The notes beneath the pieces are model-generated. The model saw only the letters and a list, made by a program, of their open reading frames with translations. It made no database searches and was not told the origin of the DNA. From Agarophyton chilense (taxonomy: Eukaryota > Rhodophyta > Florideophyceae > Gracilariales > Gracilariaceae), in the NCBI GenBank assembly GCA_030374765.1, contig JARGXX010000105.1, positions 1,674,001 through 1,738,000 of the forward strand: a stretch of 64,000 bases of DNA, in the 5' to 3' direction. Made by a program: the position numbers and the translations under genes. Each line of letters starts with the position of its first letter. Position 1 is the stretch's first letter. Below are positions 19,998 through 32,400 of this stretch, piece after piece.

Positions 19998-22274
19998 TTG
20001 CCGGCGCGTTCTTCGCGTCGGGTTGCCAAAATGATCTATTGGCTTCTTCTCCTCCGACGGTCATTGAGGCCTTCCTTAGTCTCCATTCTTCCTTTGGCGA
20101 CCCTCTGCGCTTCGTCCATCGTGGTTCACGCCTGTCAGTTCGCTCGGGTCAACTCCGTCCCATCGTATTCCCGTCGTGGTACTTTTCCATTGGTCGCGCG
20201 CGATGCCGAACTGGCCTTATATGCCCGTCGGATATGCCGTTCTCACTCCGGACTTTGTCGCTTCCGTCGGTCTTCCTATTCAATTCACGGCGGACCAGCC
20301 TGTGGTCAGCGGCACCATGGCTTCGAAAAACCAAGCGGGAAGCTCTTCGGGATGCCAAGTGGTTTATGAACGCCGCGGACCATACCATCGGACGAAATCC
20401 GCGGGCGGTGTGCCATGCCGTTCTCCCGTCCTCTGTGGAACAATATCAGAGATTCTGTCATATGTATCTCGACGCCCGGAGGTTTTCCAAAGATACCTGA
20501 TTCCCGGAGGAGCAGCAAGAACTCGCGCAGCGTCTCGTGGTATAACCGGTGGTTGCATTGTCCTGTGGATCAGCGTTCGGAAACGCGCTGTCGCGCCCTC
20601 ATCCAACCGGACATGCCGATCGTCCGTTGCGAGGAGGAAGCCGAATATCAGTTCAGGGTGAACCAACTCCTTTCGGACCTATACGCGTATTTCATCTCGC
20701 CTCATGTGAGATTTCATCCGGCGGGTCACAACCTTTTGGCGCTCATGTGCTTTCGACCACCGTTTGACTGCCTTTCGTGGATGTCCAATAGAGTCAATTG
20801 GACCAAAATGCATGAGCCCGATGGTCGTTTAGGTCAATCCCTGGAGCTCTTCTTCTGCTGGCACCAGGTGGAGTTTCATGACATGAGCGCCAACAAGCGT
20901 CCTCCGTTATATCTCTCGTTGCCTCATACGGATGAGAACCAATGGCCCATGCACTGGCGTGTCTCGCCGCTCCTTTTGGTCCCCACGCCGTCCGTGGGGG
21001 CGTACCATTCGTCCCAACTCATGGGTGACGACAACGACCGAAGGTCTTGGTTGTTTTGGCAGGTACTCTTCGTTGAGTTCGGCGTGATGTCCCTTATGGC
21101 CTTCCCGGATACCGCGAAATACGGCGTCCGTGGTAATTTCCGTTCGGAGGATTGGAGGGAATGGTACGATGAGAACATACCCGGTCCCTGAGGTCGCCTA
21201 ATCCCGCTCCCGGACATCATGAGCCGCTTCCTAAGAAACCTGAACATCCATGATATCGTCCGTGGGACCCAGTTCGACGTCGAGGAGACCGAGAACCTTT
21301 TGGATCATGTCCTACAGGTGGAGTGGGGTACGACTCCCGGGTTCCTTCGGTATGACCACGATACCGACTCGTCCACGCCGATTCCGCTGCATCCGCAGGG
21401 TCGGGACGACGCTCGTGCCTATCCCGCTAAGCCTTTGAGGAATCAACCATCGGACATACCGAGGCGCCAAGTGCCCGACTATTATTCGAAGGCCATTGGT
21501 TTCGAGCCCCTGTGCTTCGAGCTTGATATGGAAGCCACGCCGTTGGTTCCTGCTGGTATGTCCGATAGAGAATCCTTCGGTGAAGATCACTTCGTCCTAC
21601 CCGTAGAGGGCGTTAATCCTCCTGTCGAGTCTGCTGTTGTGTTGCCGACCTCTTCCCCTCTTCCAGCTCTTCCAAGGGCTGCTCCTCAGGATGAACTCTC
21701 ATATGAGCCGCCCGTCGCCCAAGTGGACATCCCTCCTGGCGTGGTTACTGTCGAAGCCGAAAGTCCAGTAGGTGATGCGCTTTCTCAAACGTCCACTGGG
21801 GGCGTCGAAATCGCTTCGTCCTCTACGTTGCCACACTTTCCCGCCTTGCTCACGGCCGCAGCTTCGGATCTCCGCCATTTCTGCCGTACCATTGGTATTA
21901 CGGCCTCGAGAGACATTGAGACAGTCCTGAGGGAAGCTCGCTCCTGGGCGCCTCCCTCTGCGCGCAACGCCGCGGTTGCCCAAGAGGGTCAGAACCTGAA
22001 GACCGCCATGTTCCATATCGTACAGCAGAATTCTCAAGTGACGTCCCAGAGAGTAACTGCCGACTTGGATGCCCGCTATGGTCTAAATTTGAGCGACCGG
22101 GAGGCTTCCAATGATGATATTAGTTTCTCAGGTGAATCTCCGCCAAAGAAGCGTGCTCAGCTCGCAGATGCCGGTCCTGTTGGTACAGTAGGCTTCTCGG
22201 GTGACCCTAGTCCCTGTTTCGTTCCTGCAGGTTCTAATGAAGACGACGGAGTTGCTCCTGCGCCGCCCCAGTGA
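19998..22274 (+). pseudogene. Gypsy-B antisense accessory frame (aORF-B)
   Basis: Plus-strand coding region opposite to gag-pol, lying between the left (3') LTR and the chromodomain, as in Gypsy-A. The clearest stretches are about 20415-21190 (aromatic-rich, with GRLGQSLELFFCWHQVEF and PPLYLSLPH) and 21219-22274 (Pro-rich, then helical, with an NLS-like PKKRA and an acidic end). The middle matches aORF-A in a sparse pattern (G-R, about a dozen residues, W, x-x-E, then P-P and a beta-like strand) and in position. No known family recognised. Broken in a few places, as expected at this element's age. Confidence 0.55.
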
Positions 22275-22599
22275 GTCCTGTTGGTGTTAGGAGCGCTTCC
22301 GCAAAGCTTGAGGTCGTGGCGGGGGCTATTAAGCCTCTGTTAGTTAGTCAAATAATGTAATGCTTGTGCTTTCCAAAGTCCGTTCCTGTATCTCAAACGT
22401 GCGTGCCCCGGGACGCCGTCCAATCTTGAGAGCGTCTCAGGTCTTCCTCAGGTGTCGCCGAGGATTGGCTTAGGTCCCTGATGCGGGCGCTTCGGCGAGC
22501 CGTCGTGTTCCGGCGAATCGTCGTGTCGGAAGGCGTTTCGAGAGGCGGTTTGGTATTATTCGGGCCAATGGTCGCCCCCTCCTGGAGGCTGCGCTCCGT

Positions 22600-22790
22600 G
22601 CTGCCTATTTTGCGCCAGTAGCGGGCGATGAAATTAGCCGGAATGGTTTGAGGCTCTTGCCAAGTGTCTTCTTAAGTGGTGTAGCCGAACCAACGGACGC
22701 GATAGCGCATAGTTCTATCTTCTTCCCGACAGGCGGAGATGATGCGCTCAATCACATACTCCGGTGGTATTAATTCTCTGGCAGGAGAGT
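22600..22790 (-). pseudogene. Gypsy-B chromodomain
   Basis: The minus strand encodes PEYVIERIIS, MRYRVRWFGY and a DTWQEPQTIP-like strand, then ARYWRK. This is a clear chromodomain at the end of pol that sits right after the aORF-B stop region, so the two converge within about 400 bp. Confidence 0.8.
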
Positions 22791-24400
22791 TTGGTCCGGA
22801 GGGGCAAATCCATCGGATTCGGTTAAAAGAGATGGTTCATCGTCATTTGCATTGACCATCGGGTCCATGGGACTAGTTGAGTCCGCGGAAACTGCCTTAG
22901 GGAATATAGAGACTTGAGAGTCGACCTGAGGTCGTAGTGATTCCGTTGGGCCAGGGGACAGGGACCTCGGCGATGCGGGAAAGCTGGGGGCTCGTGTCAC
23001 CCGGTCAATAGATACAGTGACCTGCAGGCCGTCAATTAGTAGCTTGATGGTGTGTTGATTGGATTGAAGGACTTTGTATGGTCCTGTAGAGTGGGGTAAG
23101 AGCTTCCATGTAGTGTCCTCGAGTTCATTAGTGTCCCTCGGGAGCCGGTCCAGGTACACAAGTTCTCCTTTCCCAAAGTTTGGTGTGTTCCAAACGGCTT
23201 TGTCGAAATTGACCTTGTAATGCCGTTGGGCTTTGGTTATTAAAGCTTTGCCCGATTGGATAATTCGGTCGACGCGTCGGCGCCAGTAGCGCTTCGCCTG
23301 GGTCGGAGTCGTCCCTTCGGTTATGTCCTGTGGTAGGATAGACTCCTGAAGGTCAACAGCTATCGGCAGCGGCGATCTCGTTAGCGTTAAGTCGAAAGGC
23401 GTTGTCCTTGTGGAAGCGTGCACTTGCGTGTTGTAGGCATAAACCAGTGGCTCAACGTAGTCGTCCCAGTCCAATCGGTTCTCCAATACGTAGTGTCCCA
23501 ATCGGTCCAGAAGGGTGCGGTTGAAGCGTTCGACCTGGCCATTGGTCTGCGGGTGGTACGCCGTGGTGGTCACATGTTTGATACCTAAGGTAGCACAAAC
23601 GTGTGAGAAGAATTTCGGCACAAACTGGCTGCCGTTATCCGTAAGGAGGTAGAGTGGCATGCCATATGGATATACCCAGTGAGACAAGAAGGCCGTGGCG
23701 ACATCTGTGGCTTTTGTCTTCCCTAGGGGTAGGGCTCGTGTAAATTTGGTAAACGTATCGGTTTTAACCAAAACAAACCGTTTCCCATGGGACGACTTAG
23801 GCAAAGGCCCAAGTATATCCATTGCAACAAATTCCATCGGACCTGCAGCGGGGAAGAGCTTCAATTTGGCCTGATGGGTAGCGAGACCCTTCGATTTATG
23901 CGCACGATGTACAGTCCCGTGCGATTTCCCATAAGACCTGCGCCATAAGTGGCCAGTAGAAGAACTTCCTTAGGGTCTGGTACATTCGTCGGCCTCCAGG
24001 GTGACCAGCCAAGCGAGGGAAATGGGCGAAATATAGGAATCGCGCCCTTACCGAAGTTGGTACTACCCGTTGGAGGACGCCATCCAGCGGTGAGCGGCGA
24101 CATAGTAGTCCAAATCGGTCATATTCGAATAGGCATCCAGGGGTTCCTACTAATTGGGCTGATTTCTTGCAGTACTCGTCTTCGACCTGCGCCTGTAGGA
24201 GTTCCTCGATAGTTATAGGGAGGAGCTCTTTTACCTCAAGGGCTATCACGTTAACCTGAGGTGGTGCAGAATTGGGCAGTACTGTCTCCCAGTCCAATAG
24301 GTATACTCCTTTCTCCTTTGCTTCAGGATCCTCTGAATGCACCTTACCCATAAGGTCATCCGTTTCCGTATAGTCCTGAGGTCCATCGTCTGTAAAGGAG
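22790..24400 (-). pseudogene. Gypsy-B integrase
   Basis: H2C2 region (HFPRLAGHPGG, CTSCA), DDE core with FVAMDILGPL, LTDNGSQFV and YHPQTNGQVERFNR, and the GPY/F-like TGPYKVL. The core is well preserved for an element of this LTR divergence. Some breaks lie around the zinc-binding part. Confidence 0.85.
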
Positions 24401-25860
24401 GTAGGAATTAGGTCGTCCAGTGTATTCGCGAGAAGGTATCTCCTGCCTGGCGCTTGAAGCCTGGCCTATAGGTTATCTCGTAGTCATATTCGGACAGCCT
24501 GAGCCGCCACCGAGCGAGGCGACTTGAGACATCGGTCATATTGAGTAGCCAGCAGAGTGTTTCGTGGTCTGTCATAATGGTAAACCTAGTTCCCTCGAGG
24601 TGCGGACGGAGTGTCAATACGGACCATACAATGGCAAGACATTCCTTTTCGGTAGTACTGTAGTTTCGCTCCTCGCTGGTGAGCGTTCTGCTTCAGTATC
24701 CAATAGGTCGATAGTCCTTCGGTGAGTCCTGTTCCTGTAGCAGTGCACATCCCACTTGGACATCAGAGGCGTCTGTCTCCATGACAAAGGGCCTATTGGG
24801 TTTTGATTAAGCCAATATAGGTGGGTTCAGCAATTTGTTCTTTAGGGTCTGAAATGCCTTGTACCGGTCATCAGTATGGACTTCGAACCCCGAAAGTGGT
24901 CCCTTCTTCAGCATCGCGTTGAGAGGGGCTGAGATTTTAGCAAACCCTTGGACGAACCTTCGGTAAACGTTGCACAAGCCCACGAAGGATCTTAGTTCCG
25001 TGGGCGTCCTAGGAGGCTTAGCCTAGCCAATCGCATTTGTGGTCCGTATGGCCACTTTTAGCTTTCCTGGGAGGAGGACGTGACCGAGATAGTCCACTGA
25101 GGCCTGGAAGAAAGCGGATTTGCGGAGTTCCAGTTTCACTCCAGCGTCGTGTAGGATTGTTAGCATCTTCTTCACGTGGCGAAGGTGTTCCTTTGCGATT
25201 CGTGAGAAGATTATAACGTCATCCAAATAGACCAGGGCAATCTTCAATTTGACTCTGGACAATATGATGTCCATTACTCGTTGAAAAGTTGCTCGTTGCG
25301 TTCTTTAAACTAAAAGGCATACGATTCAATCCGAACAGACCTTCATGGGTGGTAAAGGTTGTCGGCTCCCTCGCATCTTCGGCCAAAGGGATTTGCCAAT
25401 ATCCCGAGTTAGCGTCCAGTGCGGTAAATACGACAGCTTCGCCTGAGGAATCCAGACAGTCGTCCATGCGCGGTATCGGGTATGAGTCCCTCTTGGTTAC
25501 TGCGTTCAGCTTCCTGTAGTCGATACAGAACCTGACGGAGCCTTCATTCTTCGCCAAGAGGACAAGAAGACTTGCCCATTCGGATTGGTTTGGAGGCGCC
25601 GGCTCTATGAATTGAGCTTTGCGCATCTTGTCCATCTGGTCGGCGACAATTTCCCTACCTTTAAGGCCGGTACGGTATGGGTGCTGGAACTGTGGTCTAG
25701 CATCATCCTTAAGGTCAATGCAGTTTGTAGGGGCTCTGAGTGTGCCCAATCTACCTGATTATATGGCCTGGTATTCCCTGAGGATGTCAAGTACCTGGGG
25801 CCTATAGGATTCGAATTCTGCGCCGATGGCGACCGTCCTCTCCTAAGAGTCGAGGTCCTC
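24400..25860 (-). pseudogene. Gypsy-B reverse transcriptase and RNase H
   Basis: RT motifs SVRFCIDYRKLN, FTALDANSGYWQIP and the catalytic YLDDVIIFSRI box are visible; the RNase H part has MTDHETLCWLL and RLARWRLRLSEYDYEITY. Several breaks. Confidence 0.85.
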
Positions 25861-26760
25861 GTCGGGAGTTGGCGTCGCAAGGTTATCCATTAGGGCCTCC
25901 ATAATAGCCACGGGCGCGGGTAGAGTGATGCCAACCACTGTACCTTTAGGTAACCGTAAGGGTTTATGTCTGAAATTGCTGATTGTGACCAAGAACGGCC
26001 TGTTGGGATGGATGTCCATCACTCCATTGGCCATCAAGGTAAGGTGCTTCAGAACCGTTTTCGGATGGTTCTGAATCGTTACGAGACGTGAGGACTGGGA
26101 ATGGACCGATACAGTGATTTGGGTCATCGGGGGTATCGTTATGGCCTTTGACAAGCGAACCTTATTAGATTTCGTGTTTTCGGAGATAACCGCTCGTTTT
26201 CAGTTAGCTTCTGGCCCTGGGGCGGAACCAGTTATGGAGATGGAAGGTGCGCAGTAGAATGCGACTTTCATAAGGCCTGGATTATTGGCCTTAATGTATC
26301 GACCAATGAAGGATGTCCCTAAGATTGCTTCAGCGCCCAAGTTAAGACATACAAGAAACCACGTGCGGACTTGGAATTGTCCTAACTGAAGGTAAATTGG
26401 TACTATCTTTTTAATGCCCATTGGTCTACGTGACGCATCGGTAATACTTGGGTTCTTTCTCGCCTGAACGATATCTTGCCAACCAAGTGGGAGTAACTTA
26501 GGATGGACCAAGTTGGGACCAGCGCCTGTGTCCAATACGGCTGTGGTCACTCGAGAGTTGTTGGAACGAAGTTCCACGGTTACTCGAACTTTTGTAATTC
26601 TCTTTCCTGAGGATACTGACGGGGTCGTAAGTGTGTTCCATTTCTGGTTCATCCTGAGTGGTCCATTGTGGGTGGTTGGTATTGGGAGGTGAGGAGCTCT
26701 TTGGCTCATAACTGTCCATTTGGTTCAGGCAAGAGCTTAAAGAGGGAAGATTTGCCTCGC
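25860..26760 (-). pseudogene. Gypsy-B aspartic protease region
   Basis: A VLDTGAGPNLVH active-site box and a downstream AILGTSFIGRYI strand define the retropepsin. It is followed by a linker with LTLMANGVM, which closely matches LTLMANGIV in Gypsy-C and shows the two families are related. Confidence 0.85.
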
Positions 26761-29000
26761 GTCGACCCTCTAAGAGTTTTCAGATGAGGTTTCCGTCTCT
26801 TCCTGAGGATAAGATTCTTCTTCGAGGTCGTCCGTAGAGTCTACGATGGCGTGGATCTGTGGGGATTTGATCGGAGTGTCCGGAGGCGTGGCATAGCGTG
26901 AGCTTCCAGGGGTCCCTGTGGTTCGTTGCTGTGCTCTGTTAAACATTCCTTCGGATCTCCGCACCCGATAGTTCTCTTTCCTGAGGGCTAGGAGGTTTTT
27001 TCGTGCGTCCTCGGGTAGGTATCTCGTGCAGTCACAAGGTAGGGCCATGGAAAGGCAGAGGAGGGAAGCCCTTGCGGCGCAAAAAAACGGCCTTGCGGGG
27101 CGGAAAGGGAGAATACTTGGGCGTGGGTGGTCCAGTGGTCGCTGTAGTTCCCTGGGAGGTATATGATGAGGGCCAGGACAGAGGAGCACTGAAATAGACC
27201 GCGACGACATCTCCCGCGTCAGCATAATGGATTGATGATTCCATGTCCGATTCCGTGAAGCTAACCAAATGGGCTTGATTGGGTTTACGCTATGGAGTTG
27301 CGTTTACCCTGGATTAGTCAGCATTTCGCCTCGAAGTCGTGTAGGTTTTGCAATAACCCTTGGCGTAGGTAACGAGGCTTCGGAAGGAGTATTGTGGGTT
27401 TTCCGTGTGGTAATTGCGGACAGGTGTCCGAATGGCAGGGAGTAATCCCGTGATGAAGTGGCGTTTAAGCCGTCTTTCGGAGAATACATTTCCACATCGG
27501 TAAGCCTTCTTCCATAGGTCGTCTGCTAAAGCCGATTCCATCATGTTGGAGCTCTGCCTAAAGGAGATTACTTCCTGGTGGGCATCCATTATAACGTCAT
27601 CCGTGGCGTAAGTTTCCAAGAGATAATGATAAATCTGAGGGTATGACCTGAGGAGCTCTCGGTTTTGAGCATCCACGAGGTCAGTTGTGCCAGATATATT
27701 CGAAACCAGTCGGTCACGCGCCTGTCCTGTAAGGAAGAATTGGAAAAGGTACAGAGCGGCGCCCTCGTGGACACCGTTCTGACCACAGGCGGTACAGAAC
27801 AACTGAGAAATCTAAGGACAGCAATGGGATCGGAACCCGAGAACTTGTCCGTAATGGTTAGTTGCATCCGTTTGGCCCATTTGGCGACTCTTCGAGCCAC
27901 CGAACTAGAATATTTCGCAGACCTGTCGGCCAGCCGGTAATTCCGGTAGTCTAGAACGTTAAGGAAAAGTTCATTGGTTGTTGTCAGTGGTTTGAGGCCT
28001 CTACCGGCAGCCTCATCCACTTCCGAGTCGGTCGTTTCGGTCGAGGCCGATTCGGAATCACTCGTGTGCGAATGGTCTCTTCTTCTGCTTCTTTTGTTCT
28101 TCTTTCTCCTGCTGTTACTTCTTTTCTTTCCAGCGGAATACGGACATTAAGGATCGATCTCTCTATCAGATCCGATGGAGCCATGAGGTCGCTGTACCTC
28201 ATATTGTCCTTTGGGTAGGGAGATATGTCTTTCATCTAGACGCAGAGCCTCTTTTCTGCTCCTCAATTGCCCTTCCATTGAAATTTTCTGATGTTGTTCC
28301 CGACGAGGGGCGGGTAATACCGCCACTCCTGGGGATTCGGTAGGGGGTTGCCATATGGAAGCCGAAAGGTTGACTTGTGAAGTGGTCCTGGTGACCGAGT
28401 TACCTGACTCACTGGTGACTGCTCCTTGAACAGCCTGAATGAGGGAGTATAAGAAAAGCTCAGACTCCATGACCTTGGGGACGATTTGCGTAACGTGGTA
28501 GTCCGTGTGGTCAGCGATCGCCATAGCGAATCGCATGTACACAATGGAATTCACGTGGGCTGAGCAGAGCTCACGGAGACCGGGCCAGAGAAGGTCGACA
28601 AGCCCGGTGGGAATATTCTCTCTTATTACTTCGGTTTTACGGAGTTCTCCTTGTAGTGTTCTTGGCCTAGAAATGGCCCTGGTGAGGTGTTCTTGTAAAC
28701 GCGCTGCCACCATGGGTTTTCGGCGAATCCTTTCAGGGTCGTCCAGCGGTGTCAGCAATCTTTGCGGCTGGCTTCTCGTGCTCCTGCGGTCGCTAACATT
28801 ATCAATCTGAGGTTCAGGCGAAATCGTCGGCGTTGAAGTGGCAACTGTTCCTGACGTGGGAGTCATATGGTCTGGTCGGTTGGGTTTGTTTCCTGCCTCC
28901 ATAATGCATGGTGACTCTGTACTTCTGGTGCGTTGGGGAATTAAACAAAAGGTGAGAAACTGGATAATTCTTCGTCCTAGTGGTCCGTTCAATTATTCCT
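26760..29000 (-). pseudogene. Gypsy-B gag
   Basis: The capsid-like region (about 27.3-28.0 kb) has LDYRNYRLA and SGSDPIAVLRFL, and the aligned block YLFQFFLTGQARDRL that corresponds to WLFQFYLKGQAYYLL in Gypsy-C. The N-terminal part (28.15-29.0 kb) is a variable Pro/Arg/Ser-rich segment. Broken in several places. Confidence 0.75.
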
Positions 29001-29006
29001 AGAGGA

Positions 29007-29024
29007 TTCTAAGTCGGGAGACCG
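29007..29024 (-). other. Primer-binding site of Gypsy-B
   Basis: Minus strand CGGTCTCCCGACTTAGAA, 3 bases inside the 5' LTR edge; matches the Gypsy-A PBS at 17 of 18 positions. Confidence 0.75.
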
Positions 29025-29027
29025 AAA

Positions 29028-29473
29028 TGTATCGCAATGACCGGTGAGTCAGCGTACGGGTCTCAACCGGTGGTATCGTAGCAGAGCGGGTGCTAAGGTT
29101 CGAATCCTTCACGGTGGCACTCCAAGAGTACTTAGTGCAATGGGCTGTCGTTTTCTGCGTATTCTTACAGGTTGGAGCTACGGAAACGATGGCTTGAAGA
29201 CCAATTTGTGAAACTAATGTCCCAAAGAGGGTAATTTAGTATCCTACCGGTGCCTGCCTTACTCAAAGGGAAAAGCGTCACTCGAGCCAAGTAAATAGCA
29301 ATGGCGAGGCGCTGGAATCTCCCTGGCACTGTTATGCTAGTCTATTACACTATATAAAATAAATCAATAATCTAAATGATTCCACCTGAGGTCGACCAGT
29401 CCACGTGGCGTCTGTAAGATCCTTCAGGGCCCGGTGGCTTACACGGCTCAACCGTTATTATCGCTACTTCACA
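29028..29473 (-). repeat. Gypsy-B right (5') LTR, uninterrupted
   Basis: 446 bp, TGTATCGC at the left and ACTTCACA at the right. This intact copy shows the pre-insertion sequence of the site where Gypsy-A copy 1 landed in the left LTR (CGATGGCTTGAAG at about 29187-29199). Confidence 0.9.
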
Positions 29474-32400
29474 GATAATGTTAACCCTTCCACAAAATAG
29501 CCGGAGCGGGTTTTGAGGCATTAGACAGTCAAAACCACTAACTGTAATTCAATTCCCAGAGATGGGGAACAACACGAAGACGTTCGGTATCTTCCTCTCA
29601 CGGTGCGGAACCGGCCGAAAAGCCCCTCCAGGAATGACCTGAAGAGGCTGACTCTATAACGAAGATCAGCTCCTCTCGAATAGAACAGTGAGAAAAGGTA
29701 GAATGGCTGTATGTAAGACGTTTTATATATGTTTTTCAAAGATTAAGAGCTCACGGCGTTGGAAAGCGCAGCGATGCCATTGCCAGCCAGGATAAGCAAG
29801 AAACCATCTTCAGGGACAAGAAAAAAGGAAGGAAAAAGGAAGAGGAATAGGAATGGAAAAGGAGGATGTTCACAAGAGTGAAGAGAATACGGAAACGCCG
29901 CGAACAATCCTTACACCTCACGAAACCTCAATGGCTGGTAAAAATGCTCCCAATACAGCTTTTTGGCTGTGCAAGTGGGATACACCACTCGTAGACAACG
30001 CGCTATCTCTCAGAGGAGAGGTAGAATGGTCGGCTGTGGTGATGAGATCTTGAGATCTAGAGTGAGAATCCTGAATGGTTGAGATTTTTTGAGCGCGATA
30101 GCGAAGTCCTCGCTGCGCTGAGTACTATCGCTCGCTCCCGATATTTTATATAATTGATTTTTATTTTGCCAATAATTAAAAAATAGAGGGCGAACATCCA
30201 TTACCTCTACCTTGTCACAAGAATCTAATCCAGCTCAGTCGTGGCCAGCACTACTCATATATATATCCTGCGTAGCGGAATCTTTCGTAGAAAAGCCAAG
30301 TCCCTAGAATCCCATTCAGATGGGGTTGCCCTTCATTATTTAGTAACACTTTCACTGTAAATTCGTGTCCTTTTAGCATTCACTTATTAGTTTTGAAGGA
30401 ACTGTTTAGCTTTCCGAGCTATCAGAGTCTACAATAATATCGTCATTGTCCATATCCTCGCTAATACCCAGATTAGAGACGGCTGGATTACGACAAACCT
30501 TTTTTGGCGATGTTTTCAAGAACGGCAAACTGGGCTGTGACACTAAAAACCAGCATTACTTTTAATATCTCTGAAACGCATTCTGGTGCTATGATTGCGG
30601 TTTTTGGTCTGAGTGTTTTCGATCGCCAGAAGAACCGGCCTATCAATAGCTACACTTCTATTGCAGTCATGAAAACAAAGTTCGAGAAACGAGATTTCTA
30701 CTATAATTACAATTTTTGCAATCATTTCAAATTGAATTATGTTCTATTTTCGAACTTCAAAATTAATAAAAAGCTTTAGTCGTCCATTAAACGTGTCCCA
30801 CTTTTCGCTAGCACTTATATCAGGAATATTGAGGATTAAACTTCACAAGTTAGAGATACACGAGGCTGGCGTCTCAAAGCTCTAAGAATTGGCCTCAGAC
30901 GAGACGAACTTCAGCTCATATTAGGCCAAAATTTCTTTTAAAATGTAACCGAAATTCACAAACAATTTTCATTTTCAAATTTAAACCATAAGAAAGTTTT
31001 TGAGTCTGATTAAAATTAAAAACCATTCATTCTTATCAGTTACAATAAAGCTAAAAAAGTGGACAATCATAGCTTATACATTCTTCTTTAAAACAATATG
31101 GTGTACGTGTAACAAACTTAAGTTACAGGAAGAATATAAGTAGGTGAATATTTTTAGCCTTATGCGATCCTAGAAAAACACGTTGAAAGTTAGTATCTTT
31201 TTCGATTATCTATTGCTGCATACTTTTAAAGTAAGTCTTAACAAAAGTAGAGTCTTCAACAATAGGTTGCAGTTTTGAAAAGCTTTTAAATCATATTTTT
31301 ACTTCCAGAATTACTAAGAAACAAAAAATGGCCTCATTTGACAAGAACTGATCTTATTTGAGGCCAACGATCCAATAGACACTTGATTGACTTTCACTTA
31401 AAACTGGGAAGTGCATCGGGAGCAATATATTCAGGCAAAAACTCCTTTCCACTGATTCCTTAAACTCGGTCCATTTCTTCGGTCGCTGGTTAGATTTCAA
31501 CACAGTCAACAATAGAACGGCCGCAGTTTTTTAAAGAAGGGTCGTGGCAAGGCGGTCTTATTTCACTCCAAAAGAATTTTCAGACATTTTCAAAGTTCAA
31601 ACGAACTGAAATAGTGGTGAACACTATAGATTTAAGAGTTTACGACCAAGAAGTCACGTATTCCTACAAAAATAGTGTGCTTTTTGGGTTTCATGTTGAC
31701 TGACGTTGCCGCACCTTTTCATTTACGTGTCATTTACATCTTGACAAAACAAAAAAAACAAATGCAATAGAGGGTAGTAATTAGTAGAGCGATGATACGA
31801 GTGTTTCAAACTGGTTTACGTCTTTATTGAAAGGTTGACGACTGAGTCGATGAATCCATTTTCTTTGCAATGTGCCGGCCATCAAGGCGTGTGTTATATC
31901 CTGGTCTTCTAACCGCTCCATGTTCCGACTCTCCTTTCTAACTCTAGTCGATATCTACTGCAAAATTTCAACTGGGTCGCCTACCCATATCGCTACAATC
32001 CCCTTTTAGAACTGCGCTACGGCCATTGACAGCTTCTGTAGTCATCCATTTAAATTTTGAAGAGCAAAACGTTTTGCAGAAATGCGCACACAGTGAAGCC
32101 ATACCATGGTTATTGTCGACAGCACAAGGTACTGAAAAAAAATCCAAAATATTGGCCCTCGGTTTCTTTTTCCTCAAGACACAATAAAAGTAGGCAGGGG
32201 TGTTTAGAAAATCTTACGCATTGCAAAACCCAGACAAGCACGCTCCCAAGAAACGGAAATGAAGCTGGTTACACTTATTTTATGATACTGGGGGAGGTAC
32301 AGTTAGTGCTCCGATGTATGCGGCAACTTCAAAGGTAGAATTTGATGAGCCCAAGGGCGATTAATATATACATCATATTGCAATATATACAAACCTCTTA

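Larger units (their letters stand above)
8798..29473 (-). mobile_element. Gypsy-B: old Ty3/gypsy chromovirus, with Gypsy-A copy 1 nested in its left LTR
   Basis: LTRs of 446 bp bound the element: 29028-29473 on the right (5' for the element), and on the left a copy split into 8798-8962 and 19485-19765 by the Gypsy-A insertion. Without the insert the element is about 10.15 kb. Both LTRs begin TGTA and end TTCACA on the plus strand. The minus strand carries gag, protease, RT, RNase H, integrase and chromodomain; the plus strand carries a convergent accessory frame beside the left LTR. About 26 differences in the first 165 LTR positions (near 16 percent) make it old. It is broken, with many breaks in pol. 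The flanking pentamers (GCTAG and GATAA) no longer match well. Confidence 0.85.

Noticed and set aside
30060-30150. GAGCGCGATAGCG ... CGCTCGCTC inverted repeat as a transposon end or terminator
   Set aside because: Imperfect, single, without target duplications or neighbouring coding sequence.
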